In this document: positions 7,743-13,927 of the stretch, one piece after another
Position numbering within the stretch: position 1 is the stretch's first letter
Layout of the letters: each line of letters opens with the position of its first letter
NCBI GenBank assembly: GCA_937915885.1
Contig: CALGGP010000270.1
Span: 1-13,945, forward strand
DNA from: an uncultured Selenomonadales bacterium
GTDB lineage: Bacteria > Bacillota > Negativicutes > Selenomonadales > Selenomonadaceae
Reading direction: 5' to 3'
DNA length: 13,945 bases
The notes under the pieces: model-generated
What the model was told of the DNA's origin: nothing
The model's database searches: none
Seen by the model: only the letters and a program-made list of their open reading frames with translations
Program-made: the position numbers and the translations under genes

Positions 7743-8609
7743 ATGGGCTTGTTCAGCGTAATCGGCGGTGCAATAAAATCGGTCGTGAGCACGGGCGCCA
7801 AGATCATCAAAGCCATCGTAAACGCTCCGCCCAAAAGTCCGCCGACGGTGCCGGAATTTCCGATTTCTTTACCGACGTCGCCGTTTCCGACCGATCGATC
7901 GGAGCAACGACAGGAATATTATCAACCGACGTATCAACCGACGTATCAACAGCCGACGGTGGTATATGAGGGCGGCAACGATGCGGAGCGAATCCGTCTG
8001 ATGAAAGAAGCGCAGCTCGAGATCATCAACGCGCAGAGAGACAGTCAGATTGCGATCGAAGAAGCGCGCGTCAACGGATTGAATACGATAGCCGTTCAGT
8101 TGGTGGCGTTGCAAGACAAGATGCTCGACGTTGCGCAAAAGCGGTTGTTGATCATCGAGGAAGGCTCGATGCCGATCGTCCGCGAGATTGAAGCGTTCTA
8201 TGACGAGATCGGTCAGCGGATCGAGCGCGACAATGAGCTGTACAACACACAAAAATTGCCGCAGCTGTTAGAGATATTGGGGCGCTACGATGATGGATCG
8301 CCTCAACATCGGATATACGCGACGCAGATCGGCAACGACCTCGAGCGGCACAACCAATTCATTTCGCAGCAGCTTGAGCAAGTGCTTGCGCGACAGAATT
8401 TGGTGATGCAGAGTTTCTTGTCGTCGAAGGAACGGATCATCGAGCAGACGGGGCAACTGACGCAGATGATCGCCCTGAAGTACATCGATCAACAGCTCAA
8501 AGGTTTAGCTCCCGGACGCAACGATGTCGGCGACGGTGGCGTTGGCGGCGCGAATCAGATCGGTCGGAGCGAGAATCAATTGTTGCCCTCGAAGTCCGGC
8601 GCTGATTGA
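7743..8609 (+). CDS. 288-residue protein with amphipathic N-terminal helix, proline-rich linker and coiled coil; function unknown
   Basis: I do not recognise this family. Residues 1-27 (beginning MGLFSVIGGAIKSVVSTGAK) form a glycine/valine/isoleucine-rich helix with spaced lysines, like a membrane-binding or pore-forming peptide. Residues 28-75 are proline-rich with a short repeat (YQPTYQPTYQQPT at 60-72). Residues 80-250 are helical and charged, probably coiled coil. Residues 255-288 are glycine/asparagine-rich and are encoded opposite the end of ybaK. ATG 7743 was chosen because GAGGAG (7729-7734) sits eight bases before it; a GTG at 7734 lies inside that site. Tight spacing to the preceding gene suggests that the two products work together. 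A membrane-surface scaffold is one inference. I see no catalytic motif. Confidence 0.82.
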   Translation: MGLFSVIGGAIKSVVSTGAKIIKAIVNAPPKSPPTVPEFPISLPTSPFPTDRSEQRQEYYQPTYQPTYQQPTVVYEGGNDAERIRLMKEAQLEIINAQRDSQIAIEEARVNGLNTIAVQLVALQDKMLDVAQKRLLIIEEGSMPIVREIEAFYDEIGQRIERDNELYNTQKLPQLLEILGRYDDGSPQHRIYATQIGNDLERHNQFISQQLEQVLARQNLVMQSFLSSKERIIEQTGQLTQMIALKYIDQQLKGLAPGRNDVGDGGVGGANQIGRSENQLLPSKSGAD

Positions 8610-8993
8610 AATTTTTTCGAGCGCGGTTACCTTTTGATCGATGAAGACGGGGAAATTTTTTTTGGCTCCGAGTGGTGAGCAACCGCCGCGCATATATCCC
8701 GTGGTCGGGAGCAACTCCTTCAACGCGATCAGCTCGACCGATTTATTGTTCGACGCCCGCGCCAACGCTTTTAAATCTAATTCGTCGGCGCCGTTGATCA
8801 CCGCCATTATGATCCCCGTCCGATCGCCACGCCCGACGAGCGTCTTAAACACCGTCGTGATGTCGAGCCCCGCCGTTGCCGCCACATGCTCCGCCGATAA
8901 ATCATTTTCATCGACTTCATACGTTTTGATATCGTAATTTATTTTGAGATTGTCGAGAATCCGCGCGGCATTGGTCTTTTTTATTTTCTTCAA
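8505..8993 (-). CDS. ybaK: Cys-tRNA(Pro)/Cys-tRNA(Cys) deacylase YbaK/EbsC
   Basis: Editing hydrolase that removes cysteine mischarged on tRNA(Pro) in the cytoplasm, acting in trans with prolyl-tRNA synthetase. It has 162 residues, near the family length (E. coli 159). Family marks are KKTNAARILDNL near the start, YEVDENDLSAEHVAA (25-39), VFKTLV with the conserved lysine K50, TTGYMRGGCSPLGAKK (97-112) and the C-terminal SAGLRGQQLILAPTDLI. I chose TTG 8993: it gives the usual N-terminus, and GGGGG lies eight bases upstream. An ATG at 9038 would fall inside the groEL terminator hairpin. The last 105 bp overlap the 3' end of the convergent gene at 7743-8609. No promoter is obvious, so expression may come from groESL read-through. 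Confidence 0.9.
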   Translation of the reverse strand: MKKIKKTNAARILDNLKINYDIKTYEVDENDLSAEHVAATAGLDITTVFKTLVGRGDRTGIIMAVINGADELDLKALARASNNKSVELIALKELLPTTGYMRGGCSPLGAKKNFPVFIDQKVTALEKISISAGLRGQQLILAPTDLIRAANATVADIVASGS

Positions 8994-9011
8994 TCCGATT
9001 ACCCCCAAAGA

Positions 9012-9052
9012 AAATTTAAAAGCGGCTCCGCCCCGCATTGGGATGAAGCCGC
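9012..9052 (-). terminator. Probable intrinsic terminator after groEL
   Basis: On the minus strand GCGGCT (9052-9047) pairs with AGCCGC (9027-9022), with a further GGG/CCC pairing inside the loop. It is followed by TTTTAAATTTT (9021-9011). The T tract is interrupted, so termination may be partial, letting some transcription reach ybaK. Confidence 0.6.
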
Positions 9053-9080
9053 CAAATTTTTTCGATTCAATGAGCCGACG

Positions 9081-9115
9081 CGCAATTACGAATTACGAAT
9101 TACGCATTACGCATT
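9081..9115 (-). repeat. Five 7-bp tandem units covering the groEL stop codon
   Basis: On the coding (minus) strand the units are AATGCGT twice, AATTCGT twice and AATTGCG. The first unit begins at the second base of the groEL TAA. This mirrors the array over the ATPase stop at 2880-2914. Confidence 0.8.
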
Positions 9116-10748
9116 ACATCATGCCGCCCATTCCACCCATGCCGCCCATGCCTGCGCCTGCCGGCATTGCGGGTTCCTTTTCGGGCTTGTCGGCAACGAG
9201 CGTCTCGGTCGTGAGGATCATCGACGCGATCGACGCCGCATTTTGCAACGCACTCCGCGCGACCTTCGCCGGATCGACGATGCCCGCTTTGATCATGTCA
9301 ACATACTCGTTCGTCAACGCGTTGAAGCCCACGCCCTGCGGCGCCTTCTTGACTTCAGCCACGACCACCGAACCTTCCATGCCCGCGTTGTCGGCAATCT
9401 GACGAACCGGCTCTTCGATCGCGCGGCGAATGATGTCCACGCCGACCTTGACGTCGCCCGTCGCCTCTACGCCGTCGAGCACGGGGAGAATATCAATAAA
9501 CGTCGTGCCGCCGCCGGCAACGATGCCTTCTTCGACCGCCGCGCGCGTCGCGTTGAGCGCGTCTTCGATGCGGAGTTTCTTCTCCTTCATCTCGACTTCC
9601 GTCGCCGCGCCGATCTCGATCACCGCAACGCCGCCCGCCAACTTCGCAAGACGCTCCTGCAGTTTTTCTTTATCGAAATCACTCGTCGACTCGGCAATCA
9701 ATTTCTTGATCTGACCGATGCGCGAATTGATTTCGTCCTTATCGCCGACGCCGTCAACGATCGTCGTCTCTTCCTTCGTCGAGCGCACCTGACGCGCACG
9801 TCCGAGGTCTTCAAACGTCACGCTGTCGAGCTTGCGACCGATATCTTCACTGATCACGTTGCCGCCCGTCAAAATCGCAATGTCCTCGAGCATCGCCTTG
9901 CGACGATCACCGAAGCCCGGCGCCTTGACTGCCAACGCCTTAAACGTGCCGCGCAGTTTGTTGACAACGATCGTAGCGAGCGCCTCACCGTCAACATCCT
10001 CGGCAACGATCACGAGCGGCTTGCCCTGCTTGACAACCTGCTCGAGAATCGGAAGAATGTCGGCGATCGACGAAATCTTACGGTCGGTGATCAAAATGTA
10101 CGGGTCGTCGAGAATCGCTTCCATCTTGTCGGTGTCGGTGACCATGTACGGGCTGATGTAGCCGCGATCGAACTGCATGCCTTCGACGACGGACAGATTT
10201 GTATTCATCGTCTTCGACTCTTCGACGGTGATAACGCCGTCGTTGCCGACTTTTTCCATCGCGTCCGCAATCAGCTGACCGATCTCTTCGTCGCTCGACG
10301 AGATCGCGGCAACCTGAGCGATAGCCTCTTTGCCTTCAACCTTCTGCGAACGGTTTTTGATCTCCTCGACGAGTTTCTTGACGGCGAGCTCGATGCCCTT
10401 CTTGACGATCATCGGATTGGCTCCGGCTACGACATTGCGCATGCCTTCGCGGACGATCGCCTGTGCGAGCAACGTTGCGGTGGTGGTGCCGTCGCCGGCG
10501 GTGTCGTTAGTTTTCGTCGCGACTTCTTTGACGAGCTGAGCGCCCATGTTCTCGAACGGATCGGGCAATTCGATATCGCGGGCGATCGTCACGCCGTCGT
10601 TGGTGATGGCGGGCGCGCCGTACTTCTTGTCGAGGACGACGTTGCGTCCCTTCGGACCGAGCGTCACCTTGACCGCATTTGCAAGCGCATCGACGCCGCG
10701 ACCGAGCGCGCGACGCGCATCTTCATCAAACAAAATCTCTTTTGCCAT
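9114..10748 (-). CDS. groL: Chaperonin GroEL (60-kDa, Hsp60)
   Basis: ATP-driven protein-folding double ring that works with the GroES cap. It has 544 residues, the usual length. Marks include MAKEILFDEDARRALGRG at the start, TLGPKGRNVVLD and NDGVTIARDIEL of the nucleotide pocket, the AGDGTTTATLLAQAI loop, EGMQFDRGYISPYM, an apical domain, KLQERLAKLAGGVAVI and the late VAGGGTTFIDILPVL segment. It ends in the typical Gly-Gly-Met tail (GAGMGGMGGMGGMM). I chose ATG 10748 for the canonical MAKE start; GGAGG is about 13 bases upstream, somewhat far. A TTG at 10760 would add four residues but sits one base from GGAGG. The gene lies 45 bases after groES in one operon. The stop codon lies in a heptamer array, followed by a hairpin terminator. 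Confidence 0.98.
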   Translation of the reverse strand: MAKEILFDEDARRALGRGVDALANAVKVTLGPKGRNVVLDKKYGAPAITNDGVTIARDIELPDPFENMGAQLVKEVATKTNDTAGDGTTTATLLAQAIVREGMRNVVAGANPMIVKKGIELAVKKLVEEIKNRSQKVEGKEAIAQVAAISSSDEEIGQLIADAMEKVGNDGVITVEESKTMNTNLSVVEGMQFDRGYISPYMVTDTDKMEAILDDPYILITDRKISSIADILPILEQVVKQGKPLVIVAEDVDGEALATIVVNKLRGTFKALAVKAPGFGDRRKAMLEDIAILTGGNVISEDIGRKLDSVTFEDLGRARQVRSTKEETTIVDGVGDKDEINSRIGQIKKLIAESTSDFDKEKLQERLAKLAGGVAVIEIGAATEVEMKEKKLRIEDALNATRAAVEEGIVAGGGTTFIDILPVLDGVEATGDVKVGVDIIRRAIEEPVRQIADNAGMEGSVVVAEVKKAPQGVGFNALTNEYVDMIKAGIVDPAKVARSALQNAASIASMILTTETLVADKPEKEPAMPAGAGMGGMGGMGGMM

Positions 10749-10793
10749 GGATTGAATCAAACCTCCAAAAAAATTTACGATCGGCAGTCGCGA

Positions 10794-11075
10794 TTAAAGG
10801 ACTGCGAGAATATCACTCTCACGGATGACAAGGTAATCGGTCTCGTCAACCTTCACTTCGGTGCCCGCGTACTTATTGAAGAGCACGAGATCGCCGACGG
10901 CGACTTCGGATTTTGCGCGCTCGCCGTTGTCGAGGAGCTTGCCGGAGCCGATAGCGATCACTTTACCCTTTTGGGGCTTTTCTTTTGAAGTGTCGGGAAT
11001 GACGATGCCGCTTTTGGTCGAGCGCTCGACTTCGGCGACTTCGATTACGATTCTGTCAGCCAACGGTTTGATCAT
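10794..11075 (-). CDS. groS: Co-chaperonin GroES
   Basis: Heptameric cap of the GroEL chamber; 93 residues, normal length. MIKPLADRIVIEVAEVE opens the beta-barrel. The mobile loop carries SGIVIPD (22-28), whose hydrophobic Ile-Val-Ile binds GroEL. KPQKGKVIAIGSGK and GDLVLFNKYAGTEVKVD complete the core. A strong AGGAGG stands ahead of the ATG. It is the first gene of groESL, directly behind a sigma-70-like promoter and a leader inverted repeat. The canonical CIRCE operator of HrcA-controlled groE operons is absent. Confidence 0.98.
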   Translation of the reverse strand: MIKPLADRIVIEVAEVERSTKSGIVIPDTSKEKPQKGKVIAIGSGKLLDNGERAKSEVAVGDLVLFNKYAGTEVKVDETDYLVIRESDILAVL

Positions 11076-11102
11076 ACGAAAGAACCTCCTAAAAAAATTA
11101 TG

Positions 11103-11131
11103 CCGTTATCGACGATCGGGATCGTCAACGG
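11103..11131 (-). promoter_or_regulatory. Inverted repeat in the groESL leader, candidate operator or 5' hairpin
   Basis: The core is a perfect GACGATC-GG-GATCGTC repeat (11111-11126), extended by CCGTT and AACGG outer arms with a 3-base bulge. It begins about six bases after the -10 box, so it overlaps the expected transcript start and would also sit at the very 5' end of the mRNA. It is not CIRCE (no TTAGCACTC/GAGTGCTAA). It could bind a heat-shock repressor of different specificity or stabilise the mRNA end. Inference only. Confidence 0.5.
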
Positions 11132-11136
11132 CTCAT

Positions 11137-11165
11137 ATGATAATCGTTTAAAATGAATAAGTCAA
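11137..11165 (-). promoter_or_regulatory. Sigma-70-type promoter of groESL
   Basis: On the minus strand TTGACT (11165-11160) and TATCAT (11142-11137) are separated by 17 bases in an AT-rich stretch. The spacing is ideal and it is the only such pair ahead of groES. Expected transcription start is near 11130. Confidence 0.75.
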
Positions 11166-11208
11166 GAGATAAGTCAAAAAAACAATTTTAATCCCGACGG
11201 AATGATGG

Positions 11209-11283
11209 GGCGCCGCCGACGCTCCCGCCCTCCGAGTGCGGCGCCCAACGGAGTCGGAGGTTCCCACCCGCGTCGGCGGCGCC
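11209..11283 (-). repeat. 75-bp dispersed palindromic element, copy B
   Basis: Same length and same perfect 14-bp terminal arms as copy A, on the opposite strand. It is flanked by ATGG on its GGCGCC side, like copies C and D. On the minus strand it follows the 38-39-bp array, just as copy A follows its array on the plus strand. Confidence 0.85.
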
Positions 11284-11516
11284 CGTCTTGCGTTGTCGGC
11301 AGTCAACTGATTTCGCGGCGCACGTCCCGCGTCGAAGGTGCTCGACCGATTTCGCGGCGCACGTCTCACGTCGGCGGCGCCCGATCAGCATCAACGACGC
11401 CCGACTGTTTTTGCGGCGCACGTCTCGTGCTGGCGGCGCCCGACTTTTTTCGCGGCGCACGTCTCGCGCCGGCGACGCCCGACCGTTTCCGCGGCGCTCG
11501 TCTCACGTCGACCGCG
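11284..11516 (-). repeat. Array of degenerate 39-bp units, reverse orientation
   Basis: Cores GCGGCGCACGTC and variants begin at 11315, 11354, 11413, 11452 and 11491 (spacing 39, 59, 39, 39; the larger step is one unit plus 20 bases). Units read GCGGCGCACGTCTCNCGYC then GGCGGCGCCCGAC. The array is the inverted relative of 2922-3110. Open frames through it reflect the 39-base (13-codon) period and not a gene. Confidence 0.8.
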
Positions 11517-11660
11517 CCCTTTTTTGTTCTAAAAGCGATATCTTTTAAAGGGTGGGTGGGCAAATCCGTCGCCCCGCGCGCTCGAAGGCGGCGCCCCGAG
11601 CATCGGGCGGCTCTTTGGTCGGCAGGCTTGCCTGCCAATGGGCGGGTGGGTGGGATAATA
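11517..11660 (-). repeat. Distal end of the composite repeat and GC-rich inverted repeats between the phosphoesterase gene and the array
   Basis: GCGCCC at 11514-11519, an AAAAG...CTTTT hairpin and AAAGGGTGGGTGGG (11547-11560) match the same succession beside copies C (GCGCCC, GAAAA...TTTTC, AAGGGTGGGCGG) and D. A second block holds GGCAGGCTTGCCTGCC (11621-11636, 7-bp arms) and another GGCGGGTGGGTGGG. I see no gene in the roughly 500 bases from 11166 to 11663. The hairpins could end transcription from the rph cluster, but no clean T tract supports this. Confidence 0.55.
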
Positions 11661-11663
11661 TTT

Positions 11664-12152
11664 TCAGCGGACGCGTTTCATTCTGACGATGGTGATCTTC
11701 GGAGGCGTCATCGGCTCGAGCTCCATGATCATAAACGACGAGCGCTCATCATCGCGCGGACGCGACGCACTCCCCGGGTTGAGCAACACCGGCGGTCCCG
11801 ACAAATACTCCACGATATGAGTATGACCGAAAATCGCAATGTCCGCGTTCTGTGACTCCGCCGCCTCCATCACGTATTCTTGCGTATATCGAACGCCGTA
11901 GTTGTGCCCGTGCGTCATGAATATTCGATGCCCCGCCACGTCGACGATGCGCTCATAGCACATTTCGCCCGTCGGCCAATCGCAATTGCCCGCTACTCCG
12001 TACACCGGCACGTTGTAAGTCGTCGCCAGATACTCCGCGTCGGGCGTGCAATCGCCCAAGTGCAGCCACAAATTCATGTCGTCGGCTATCGAAAACGCCT
12101 CGTCGATCGCCGCCCAATTGCCGTGCGTGTCGCTTATGATTCCGATCTTCAC
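11664..12152 (-). CDS. YfcE/MJ0936-family metallophosphoesterase
   Basis: Cytoplasmic two-metal phosphodiesterase; family members hydrolyse model phosphodiesters, but the natural substrate is uncertain. It has 162 residues, full length for the family. Metal ligands are visible in order: SDTHG (D8, H10), HLGDC (D34), GNCD (N56), THGHNYG (H81), FGHTH (H110, H112), then the LLNPGSAS motif (123-130). The start is GTG 12152, three bases after the rdgB stop (TAG 12158-12156), so the two genes are co-transcribed and probably translationally coupled. The same cluster with rph and rdgB is common in Firmicutes. It ends next to the composite repeat region. Confidence 0.92.
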   Translation of the reverse strand: MKIGIISDTHGNWAAIDEAFSIADDMNLWLHLGDCTPDAEYLATTYNVPVYGVAGNCDWPTGEMCYERIVDVAGHRIFMTHGHNYGVRYTQEYVMEAAESQNADIAIFGHTHIVEYLSGPPVLLNPGSASRPRDDERSSFMIMELEPMTPPKITIVRMKRVR

Positions 12153-12155
12153 TTC

Positions 12156-12788
12156 CTACAACTTCCCTTCACTCCAAGCGGACACAGCCGCGACCATTTT
12201 ACGCAGAGCCTCGCCTCGATGACTGATTTTATCCTTCCGGTCGAGCGTGAGCTCCGCCATCGTCAAATTATCTTCGATATAAAAATACGGATCGTAGCCG
12301 AAGCCTCCCGTTCCGCGCGGAATTTTTTTTATGATGCCGCGACAAATGCCCTCGGTTTGAATGACGCTCCCGTCGACGTCGACGAAGGCAAGCGCGCATT
12401 TGTAGGCGGCGGTCGATTGATTGACGCCGATCCGCTCGAGCTCACTGACGAGCATTCGATTGTTCTCACCGTCGGCGGAATCGTGAGCGTGATCGGGATC
12501 GACGGTCGAGCGAAGGGCGGCGTATCGCGCGGAGTAAACGCCGGGCATGCCGTCAAGCGCGTCGACGCAAAGCCCCGAGTCGTCGGCAAGACACGCCCGA
12601 TTGAGCAGTCGACCGAAAAATTTTGCCTTGATCAAAGCGTTGTCGGCGAAAGTTTTTCCGTCCTCGACGGCATCGGGCACATTAGGAAACTGCTCGAGCG
12701 AAACGATCTCGAACGGCAGATTTTGAAACGCGGTGCGCATCTCACGGAATTTATTTTTATTCTTCGTCGCGATAAGCAACTGCTTCAT
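12156..12788 (-). CDS. rdgB: RdgB/HAM1-family XTP/dITP pyrophosphatase
   Basis: Hydrolyses dITP, dXTP and ITP to monophosphates, keeping deaminated purines out of DNA and RNA. It has 210 residues from ATG 12788. Marks are LLIATKNKNK (4-13), FADNALIKA (47-55), LADDSGLCVDALDGMPGVYSARYA (67-90, containing the conserved DDSG), GGFGYDPYFY (161-170) and KISHRGEALRK (187-197). I chose ATG 12788 because family proteins begin with M-x-x-L-L-I-A-T-x-N. An ATG at 12818 has a better ribosome site (AGGGG five bases upstream) and would add ten residues, so it remains possible. The phosphoesterase gene follows three bases after the stop. Upstream, a gap of about 340 bases to rph holds palindromic copies C and D. 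Confidence 0.93.
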   Translation of the reverse strand: MKQLLIATKNKNKFREMRTAFQNLPFEIVSLEQFPNVPDAVEDGKTFADNALIKAKFFGRLLNRACLADDSGLCVDALDGMPGVYSARYAALRSTVDPDHAHDSADGENNRMLVSELERIGVNQSTAAYKCALAFVDVDGSVIQTEGICRGIIKKIPRGTGGFGYDPYFYIEDNLTMAELTLDRKDKISHRGEALRKMVAAVSAWSEGKL

Positions 12789-12876
12789 GACATCAACACT
12801 TTCAACCAAATTCTTCATTAGTCCCCTAAAGGGATTAAAACCGTCGTCTTTTAAGGGCGGAAATAAATGTTTATGG

Positions 12877-12988
12877 GGCGCCGACGCCGCTCCCACCCTT
12901 GGAGCGCGGCTCCCAACAGGAATCGCGGTACCCACCCCGCGCCGACGGCGCCCTTATTCTGAAAAGAATATTTTCAAGGGTGGGCGGA
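12877..12988 (-). repeat. Dispersed palindromic element, copy C, with its hairpin/GGGTGGGCGG tail
   Basis: The 76-bp core (12877-12952) has GGCGCC at both ends. It carries the interior landmarks of copies A and B (CCCACCC, GGAGCGCGGCTCCCAAC, GGTACCCACC). The flank GCGCCC, GAAAA...TTTTC hairpin and AAGGGTGGGCGG follows, with no 39-bp array between. Copy D lies 144 bp away in the same orientation. Confidence 0.8.
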
Positions 12989-13020
12989 TGGTATGAAAAA
13001 TTTTTTTCCATCACCCCGAT

Positions 13021-13120
13021 GGAGCGCTGCCGACGTCCCGCCCCCGAGCGCGGCGCCCGACTTTTGTCGCGGTTTCCACCCCGCGCCGACGGCGCACTCT
13101 TTTAAGGGAGGGTGGGCGGG
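13021..13120 (-). repeat. Dispersed palindromic element, copy D, with its AAGGGAGGGTGGGCGGG tail
   Basis: The 76-bp core (13021-13096) is a more diverged copy: GGAGCGCTGCCGACG at one end and CGCGCCGACGGCGC at the other. The flank CTCTTTTAAGGGAGGGTGGGCGGG matches that of copy C. It ends six bases from the rph stop codon. Copies C and D fill most of the gap between rph and rdgB, in which I see no gene. Confidence 0.75.
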
Positions 13121-13125
13121 AAAGA

Positions 13126-13866
13126 TTATCCCACCCGTCCGACGCGCCAGACCAAATCTGAGCCGAGCGCGTCTTTTTGAATCGAGATCAATTCGTCGAT
13201 ACCGAGCTCCGCGAAATCGATCATCTTGTCGAAGTCACGACGCGAGAAGGGATGCCCTTCGCCCGTCGATTGAATTTCAATAAATTGACCGCGCCCGCTC
13301 ATCACGACGTTGCAATCGACAACCGCCGTCGAGTCCTCGTCGTAGTTGAGATCGAGCAGCGCCTCACCGTCGGCGTTGAGCCCGACCGAGATCGCCGCAA
13401 CAAAATCCGTCACGGGGAAGGTGCCGCCGACTTTATAAATGGTGTCGCAAGCCTCGACGAGCGCAACCAACGCGCCGGTGATCGCCGCGCAACGCGTGCC
13501 GCCGTCGGCTTGAATCACGTCGCAATCGATAGTGATCGTGCGTTCGCCGATCGCGTTCAGATCGACGACGGAGCGGAGCGCGCGCCCGATCAACCGCTGA
13601 ATTTCTTGAGTGCGCCCCGAGAGTTTATTGCGTTCTCGAGAGACGCGGTCGCGAGTGGCGCTCGGGAGCATGGAATATTCAGCGGTGAGCCAGCCCTGCC
13701 CCGTGCCCTTGAGGAACGACGGGACGTGATCGGCGATGGTGGCGGCGCAAATGACTTTAGTGTTGCCGACCTCGATTAGTGCGGAGCCGGGCGGATAATT
13801 TTGGCAGTGACGAGTGATGGAAGTATGACGCAATCGATCGCAACGGCGTCCGTGAGCTCTGTCCAA
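13126..13866 (-). CDS. rph: Ribonuclease PH
   Basis: Phosphorolytic 3'-5' exoribonuclease that trims tRNA 3' ends; forms a hexameric ring. It has 246 residues. Family marks are GSALIEVGNTKVICAATI (27-44), GWLTAEYSMLPSAT.R (58-73), GRTQEIQRLIGRALR (84-98), GERTITIDCDVIQADGGTRCA (107-127, with the phosphate-binding GGTR), DLNYDEDSTAVVDCNVVM (172-189, with metal-binding aspartates D177 and D183) and GEGHPFSR (202-209). I chose TTG 13866 because GAGAGG lies eight bases upstream and MDRAHGRRCDRLR fits the family start. GTG 13875 would add three residues but abuts the ribosome site. First gene of the rph, rdgB, phosphoesterase cluster, with a promoter about 33 bases upstream. Confidence 0.95.
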   Translation of the reverse strand: MDRAHGRRCDRLRHTSITRHCQNYPPGSALIEVGNTKVICAATIADHVPSFLKGTGQGWLTAEYSMLPSATRDRVSRERNKLSGRTQEIQRLIGRALRSVVDLNAIGERTITIDCDVIQADGGTRCAAITGALVALVEACDTIYKVGGTFPVTDFVAAISVGLNADGEALLDLNYDEDSTAVVDCNVVMSGRGQFIEIQSTGEGHPFSRRDFDKMIDFAELGIDELISIQKDALGSDLVWRVGRVG

Positions 13867-13898
13867 GGCAGGCACCTCTCATATTATTATCGACAGTA

Positions 13899-13927
13899 AT
13901 TGTACAATAAAAAATATCTGATCGCAA
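13899..13927 (-). promoter_or_regulatory. Sigma-70-type promoter of rph
   Basis: On the minus strand TTGCGA (13927-13922) and TACAAT (13904-13899) stand 17 bases apart in AT-rich DNA. The expected start near 13892 leaves a short leader before the GAGAGG ribosome site. Confidence 0.65.

Noticed and set aside
9038..9040. Upstream ATG 9038 as the ybaK start
   Set aside because: It lies within the groEL terminator hairpin and would add 15 residues not seen in the family. TTG 8993 fits both homology and ribosome site.
9243..10988. Plus-strand open frame of 581 codons opposite groEL and groES
   Set aside because: It is antisense to certain chaperonin genes with no ribosome site or family pattern. 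Highly biased codons keep the opposite frame open.
11076..11165. CIRCE operator ahead of groES
   Set aside because: Neither TTAGCACTC nor GAGTGCTAA, nor a near match with 9-base spacing, is present. Only the unrelated GACGATC palindrome is seen.
11202..11855. Plus-strand open frame of 217 codons through the repeat array
   Set aside because: The apparent repetitive protein is a translation of the 39-bp array (13-codon period) and then runs antisense to the phosphoesterase gene. The same applies to 2912-3190.
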